Positions 58,662 through 64,000 of a DNA stretch of 64,000 nucleotides are shown here, one piece after another. Numbering within the stretch: the first letter of the stretch is position 1; the number at the start of each line of letters is the position of its first letter. Made by a program: the position numbers and the translations under genes. The stretch is from positions 5,208,001-5,272,000 of the forward strand of contig JAAXNY010000001.1 in the NCBI GenBank assembly GCA_013420905.1, read 5' to 3'. The notes under the pieces are model-generated. The model was not told the DNA's origin. It was given only the letters and a program-made list of their open reading frames with translations, and ran no database searches. Source of the DNA: Collybia mongolica. Lineage: Eukaryota; Basidiomycota; Agaricomycetes; Agaricales; Clitocybaceae.

Positions 58662-59469
58662 GTCTGTGGAAGATGGATTGTATTGCAATGAGGGGGGGAA
58701 GTAGAGAGCATAAGATGCGAAGGTTAATTGGCTTATAACTGATGGCTCGTGATCTTTTTAGGAATGAATGCAGCTGATAAGAGAAAATGATGCCTTACCA
58801 TTTTATTTACTACATGTACAAGTTTTTCCTTTGAAGTGATCGTTGAGTACAACACCATTTGGGAATTTACCGACCTCAATGGGATCAAACTAGACGTTGT
58901 AAGACGGACCAGCCCTTTTCAGACATACCAGGTTCCGGAGATCCATTGGGACGGGTCATACATGCCGAACCTTCCATGGGATCAGGAAAAAATAGCTACA
59001 ATATATAATAGAATGCAGTGGCGCACAGAGGAGGTACGAGTGACGCAGTTGTTTGGACCCACTTTAATGCGGCAAATTCGGAATACACATAATCGACGTC
59101 GCTATATTTGATGCGGCCGTTTACGAGATTCTTTACATCGGTGGAGATTTTGTAGATTCGGGTCACATCGCGTGGCAGAAGGAGGTTTGTGGATGGGGTT
59201 TTCTGTTCTCCTTGTCTGGGAGAAGTCCTGGAGCAATTTCATATGGTTAGATTAATAATACATGGGATCTACCGCACGTAACGTTATTGCATCATGTTGC
59301 ATCATGAACTGCAGACGCGGGGAACCCACCAGAAAATCTGGACAGAATGCTGACCAAAGACGAAGAGAAAGTCAGGTCTTGGCCATTCTTTCATAATGGT
59401 CTGATAGCACTGGACGCCACGTTCGTTGATTGAACATCATAGAACCTTCGAGTACCAGAACAACCTCTG
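58662..59469. other. P450 B upstream segment
   Basis: Shares CACCATTTGGGAATTTACCG, ATGGGATCAAAC and TGGTCTGATAGCACTGGACG with the corresponding regions of the other P450s. A TTTACTACATGTACAAG element lies at 58806-58823. No gene seen. Confidence 0.55.
58806..58823 (-). promoter_or_regulatory. Conserved upstream element of P450 B
   Basis: TTTACTACATGTACAAG on the plus strand, about 145 bp before the ATG, matching the elements of P450 A and C. Confidence 0.5.
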
Positions 59470-59990
59470 TCCACCAGTGGTAGAAATGTTACACTAAACA
59501 GGGACGATAAGTACCTTAGCAAAGGGCCGCGCTTGGACTTTGTGCTGAGTCATGGATGATCACCGGGTAAATGCTCCATTCGCAGATGACTTCATCCCAA
59601 CACTTCTGATACATCCCAAGGGTCAGAAAATTGGAGTACCTGTAAATCACAATCGGTGAAATCACGCCCATCAAAGCAATGTCACTCACTTGATCTGTTG
59701 GTTCGAGGTTCGCATCTGAACCCCATTTCGTGGGTTTGGACATATGGGTGGAAAGCTTGAAGCTTGTGATGTGGCTGTATGGAATAATGCGTTGCGGAGA
59801 TAAAAGATCGTTAAACGCCATGAAGCCATTGGTGCCCGCATCACGGGGTATGGGGACGATGGCTCTGGAAACTGAGGTTTTCTGGTGACCTGTTCACACT
59901 ATCGAACGCCCTATCCTGGAATAGAGTGAAAACGAAAGGCCATTCAAATGGGATAGATAATATGTGTCGCTCCTGACAAAAGAAAATCAT
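59470..59990 (-). pseudogene. Truncated GT61 glycosyltransferase copy
   Basis: Opens at MIFFCQERHILSIPFEWPFV with FTLFQDRAFDSVNRSPENL, matching the N-terminus of GT61 copy 2 (LRRERYILSIALAV, FILFQYGAFDGVRASRESL). It goes on to GFMAFNDLLSPQR and SDANLEPTDQ, then ELQFS-DP. After this the frame breaks; a premature stop follows near 59600 and the catalytic half is absent. It lies between P450 B and C at the place GT61 copy 2 holds beside P450 A. Confidence 0.85.
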
Positions 59991-60498
59991 GCTGGTTTCT
60001 GAAACCTCGAGCGTGGGAGAGAGAATGGATAGAAGGAGACAGAACGTTTCGACTTGATAGTGATCTTCCGTCGTGAAAATCGTGGCAGCAATGATGGTCA
60101 TATTTATGACCGACGAACCATGTTGCTTTGTCCCTTGTTATTAGATTTGAAAGTTTCTGCAAAAAGTCGGCAATCCTCGTAAAGGCCAATCAAAGCGAGG
60201 AAAGATAATGTAGCACTAGTCCTGTTGTAGCAAATGTACTTCATTGAAAATGGAGATAAACCCGAGATAAAACTCAAGGAAAAGTAGTTCGCATAGAAGT
60301 CAAAGTCACGTGTGGCGTTGCATGTACGTTGTTACGAGTCTGTGTAATAAACGCCACACTCCATAATTCAAATGGGAGCTACTGTACATTAATTTAGAAA
60401 CCTGAGTCCGTGTGACTGAGGAAGAGAGATGGGGTGGTACTGAGCGGTACGCTAGTATGTAACGATCCCAATCTCAGATAATCCACAACAATACGATT

Positions 60499-62589
60499 TC
60501 ATTCAAACCCGGGCCCCCGAATAAGAGCTTCAGCGGTGCTTGAGCGTGGCTTGATTCGACACTGGAAGGGGGCAGGGGCCCTAATGAGGAAAAGAGCGTG
60601 TCAACAGCGCGAAGCGGAGAGATTCGATTTTCCTTACGACAACATTCCAGAGGTGACCTCAGGTTTGAGGCAAATCACATTTCCTTGATCGTCCACAGGG
60701 GAACTGATGTTGTACACAGAAAGGACGAGTGATATCGTAGCGTAGAGGGATTCATCACTCAGGTATCTCCCTGGGCAGATACTGCAAGAGAGGTCAATTG
60801 ATGTCAGGCTGTTGCAGAGGGTTGGACCCACCGCCGGCCGTATCCAAACGCTACTACGGATGGATTCTGCGCATCCGGGTCGAGTTGCCCGTCCTTGATC
60901 CAACGTTCGGGAATATACTCTTCAGGTGAGGGATACACTTTGGGATCATGTAAGATCGTCCTACAAAAGAAAAATGTCAATGAACCGCGATATGTGGGAG
61001 ATGGCTGGACCTCACCAGGCGCATCCCAAGACAATGGTGCCTTTTGGGATCAAATAGCCGTTGTATTCGTCGTCGTTACTGCACACATGAGAAGTGGCTG
61101 TTTGCACTTCAGGGTGAGATTATTGCTCATTTAGGAGAGTGATTTAGCATACCCAACGGAGAAACAGATTGCCATCTCATTGTCTCCTTGATCACAGCGT
61201 TGACATAAGGCAAAGATTCCCTGTCACTGTAGTCTGGTAGCCGATTCGGCCCCACGATGCTGTCAATTTCGGCTTGAGCTTTTCGTTGGACATCTGGGTA
61301 CATGGCCATAGCCAAAAAGAAAAACTGAACAGCTGAAACTGTCTAGATATTTTTTGTGTCATTTAACACAAAGATAATGAACCTCAACAATTTGACTTAC
61401 GGTGTCAGCGCCGCCTAGTTGGTTGGTTAAGTTCCATGGTTTAAGTCTCCAGAGGGGATGGTTCTCACCAGCATACGCAACAGCCGCAGTGTTCCGTGCA
61501 ACCCTCTCCTCTTCCACGCGACGCATATCATTCTCATCAGGCAAGGCCTCAATCAACGCTGCAGCCACTGACGGTGCTGCGTTACCTTGAAGCTGTTGGA
61601 ATCCAAAAATTAACAGCAGTTTATCAGTGGGCACTGATACAACAAACTGACGAGAGTTTCTTTGACGTGCTTGAAAGGCTTGTGTGCCATATCGGTACTC
61701 ATTTTTCTCCATCTGGCAGCTTCACGTTTGAAACCCGCACCAGGCATCCAACATGGCACGTGTTTCAAGATCGGTAATAAATCGACTAGGAAGCGACCTG
61801 GAACACCAGCTTGGGACATACCATACAATGCTTCTTGGGCAGTGGTAACGTATGGATCATCTGTGTCGGATACTTTGATCCCGTAAGTTACGTTCATAAT
61901 TATCGCTGCGAAAAGACTACATAATATTTAGTCACTTGGCAGTCAAGGGCGGGTCAGCGAGGACCCACTGTCGAATATGATGCATAAAGTTCTCTGGGTT
62001 CATGAGCAGGCGACGGAGAAAGGCATGGCCCTCTGCAAGCTGAATAGAATGGTATTTATGCACGGCTCCTGAATGAAAGTGTTGATGGAATGTGCGCCGG
62101 TGGCGTCGCCACCATGCACCATAAGGTATAAATGCGAAGTTGGAGTCCCAGTCCATACTAAGATCACGTTAATGGCAAGCTTCATTTTTGAACATATATA
62201 TTGGCCTGCTCACAGGCCGAGGAGCATCGGCATTGGCGGCCGATCAGAGTAGTTGGCAGATCGCTTTTCTAGGATGTCGTTGGTTTTGGCACGAGAGCCG
62301 AGAATGAGGAAACCCTGGCCGAAAACCTTGAAGTAGACCATGTCGCCTGCCGCAGATAACCAACATGTTTGCGGATTTCGACTTGCAAGGGTTGAGGTGA
62401 CATACCATAGACCTTGAACCATTTATCGTATTGAAGCCAAGCGAATTTTCGGGGCATATCGAAGAAGTTGCCGATTATTGGGTAGCCCTTCGGACCAGGG
62501 GGTAAGGGAAGCCCTGACCGCTTTCGGAAGGAGCGCCAAATAAACAGCGAAACTCCTACTATGATATATAGAAGAATGTTTGGGTGCAT
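60499..62589 (-). CDS. Cytochrome P450 C
   Basis: ATG at 62589: MHPNILLYIIVGVSLFIWRS anchor, then FRKRSGLPLPPGPKGYPIIG and DMVYFKVFGQGFLILGSRAK. Next are GAWWRRHRRTFHQHFHSG, YGIKVSDTDDPYVTTAQEAL, ETMRWQSVSPLA, SHVCSNDDEYNGYLIPKG, IPERWIKDGQLDPDAQ and the heme loop FGYGRRICPGRYLSDESLY (across an intron). It ends FQCRIKPRSSTAEALIRGPG. Sequence wording is closer to P450 A than to B, supporting duplication of a GT61-P450 pair. It looks intact with canonical motifs. Confidence 0.87.
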
Positions 62590-62720
62590 GCTGGTGGAAG
62601 ACAGGGTGTATTGCTATGAGGGGAAGAAGTGGAGAACACGGGATGCAAAGGTCAAGTCATTTATAACGGATGGCTCATGACCTTTACAGGAAATGAGTGT
62701 TGCTGATAGGCACTTTACCC

Positions 62721-62740
62721 TTCTTTTACTACATATGAAG
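62721..62740 (-). promoter_or_regulatory. Conserved upstream element of P450 C
   Basis: TTCTTTTACTACATATGAAG on the plus strand, about 133 bp before the ATG, a diverged match to the elements before P450 A and B. Confidence 0.4.
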
Positions 62741-62963
62741 ATTTAACTGAACTCCTGCTGACTCTTCCGACATGAATAATTGACGGTGGCGCTATTGGGA
62801 ATCCGAATCCGTCGACCCCTCCTGCGGGATTAAAATTAGCAATGCCGCAAGACGGTCTGTCCCTATTCAGTCACAACGGAGTTTCCTAAAATGCTTTGAG
62901 CTTGCCAAACCGTGTGCATCAAGATCGAGGAAAAATTTCCTCTATGTACGGTATATTGTTGCA

Positions 62964-63001
62964 TACACACACACACACACGCCGGGGGGGGGGGGGGGGG
63001 A
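62964..63001. repeat. (CA)n microsatellite next to an 18-G run
   Basis: A CA dinucleotide run of about 16 bp, four bases (GCC and one G boundary), then a run of about 18 G. The G tract could form a quadruplex. It lies in the P450 C upstream segment. Confidence 0.9.
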
Positions 63002-64000
63002 AACCTCCGAACGTCGTCATCAAGTTTGACACTGTTATTACGACAGACTGTTGGGTTCGTGGAGATGTTGTAAAAGCTTTGGGTTACACCGTGAAGTCGT
63101 GGTGGAAGGAGGTCCGCGGATGAAGTTCTCCGGTCTTGTCGCGCCTGTGCGAAGTTTGGAGCAATGTTTATGTGGCCAATTCGTGTAATAAGACATGGGA
63201 CCTACGAAATGTATCTTTGTGGCGTCACGATTAATCCGAACCCACCAGAGGGATTTGGACGGAATATCATTCAAAGACAAAAGGAGGCAAGAATTTGGTC
63301 ATTCTTTCAGTGGTCTGACGGCTCTCCTGTAAGCAATACACAACAAAGTATCAGAATGAGCAAAAACCAGGCAAATACCACAATAACGAAATGATTACAA
63401 TTATTTTTCATAGGACGATCTCAGTGTTCACTACTGTCGAGTCTGCGTACGACTTGCTCCATATCTTCTGGATCCAAGGTCGACACTGGCTGAATGAGGG
63501 ACGAGTGTATGTGTATCCAAAGGTAGCTCAGCAAACTGGGCGAAAGAAAGGAAGCCAATACAACGCACCAGCAAGCGCCCGCTCTCACTCATCAACATCC
63601 CCAACATCAGGATCGAAGGACGACTCAACGTCAGAGCTGTGGATATGAACGTCGATATTTCTGGGCGACTGGTGACTTTCAAGTTCCATACAAGGAGTTC
63701 AGATTCCGCCGTGTTCCGAATTCCGTAAATGAAGAGTGACAGTCGCGCGCGTCACGCGCGCCTGGTGGGATTGATCAGATGCACCTGGACGCGTTTGGTC
63801 GTCATTTTGGGTATTACACAGATCTTGGGAATCTGAACCCGATACGTATGATTATGCGCGGTACAATAGTAACTATCCCAATTATAGGGAAGCGACCCCC
63901 CTACTATACTGCAACGACGGGCGCGATACTCTATATACTACGGGCTCACTGTGGCAAACGAATCTATATATACAGATATATAATAGGGCCTTTCTTTATA
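63002..64000. other. P450 C upstream segment and window end
   Basis: To about 63340 it resembles the other P450 upstream regions. Beyond that, a minus-strand frame beginning MELESHQSPRNIDVHIHSSD (about 63690) with an acidic tail could be a first exon of an unrecognised gene, and a GTGAGA donor follows it. The final 100 bp are AT-rich with TATATA words. Evidence for a gene is weak. Confidence 0.35.

Noticed and set aside
53160..60850. P450 B and C seemed to lack a splice donor in the heme-binding loop (reading RRWVG then intron).
   Set aside because: Moving the donor to GTGGGT gives the canonical FGYGRRICPGR in all three genes, so no defect exists.

Overview
This is a eukaryotic nuclear window, most likely from a mushroom-forming basidiomycete (Agaricomycetes). 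The genes are cut by many short introns, about 45-65 bp, with GT..AG ends. The gene families are typical of that group: F-box proteins, a DUF6533-type membrane protein, a SET/MYND protein, GT61 glycosyltransferases, an expanded set of P450s and amidases, and hAT and PIF/Harbinger transposons. No prokaryotic operons, CRISPR arrays or rRNA/tRNA genes were seen. Intron boundaries were read by eye from splice signals and family-conserved residues; no transcript or homology search was available.

Layout. 0-4 kb: a WrbA-type flavodoxin quinone reductase (+) and an F-box protein (-). 4-6 kb: AT-rich DNA with no gene. 5.9-13.7 kb: a nested transposon stack. A PIF/Harbinger-like element (accessory gene + transposase) is split by a complete hAT element with an 8-bp target duplication. 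The hAT transposase gene in turn carries a 506-bp terminal-inverted-repeat element that appears to be spliced out as a newly made intron. 13.8-14.5 kb: a decayed copy of the F-box gene. 14.6-16.3 kb: a DUF6533-type membrane protein. 19.4-21.3 kb: GT61 glycosyltransferase 1. 21.9-24.0 kb: a SET/MYND protein. 24.2-28.6 kb: two tandem amidases. 29.1-31.1 kb: a secreted, extremely repetitive Gly/Pro/Asn, Arg-Gly-Asp and Trp/Lys/Asp protein. 33.9-34.5 kb: the TFIIA small subunit, a housekeeping gene. 35.1-37.3 kb: a second F-box protein. 38.1-40.2 kb: a phosphotransferase/kinase-fold protein. 41.0-43.0 kb: a third DNA element with perfect 27-bp inverted repeats and a decayed integrase-like gene. 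43-47.4 kb: gene-poor DNA with degenerate minisatellites. 47.4-49.5 kb: amidase 3. 50.4-52.4 kb: GT61 glycosyltransferase 2. 52.9-62.6 kb: three tandem P450s with a GT61 pseudogene between the second and third.

How the genes relate. The right 17 kb (amidase - GT61 - P450 - P450 - GT61 pseudogene - P450, all on the minus strand) looks like a specialised-metabolism neighbourhood that grew by segmental duplication. The duplicated unit includes about 800 bp of P450 upstream DNA and, in at least two copies, a neighbouring GT61 gene. Related amidases and a related GT61 occur again at 19-29 kb. The most unusual signal is the introner-like element at 9408-9913. Its inverted repeat supplies a 5' splice site, the duplicated target supplies the approach to the 3' splice site, and splicing would restore the host reading frame with the loss of one codon.
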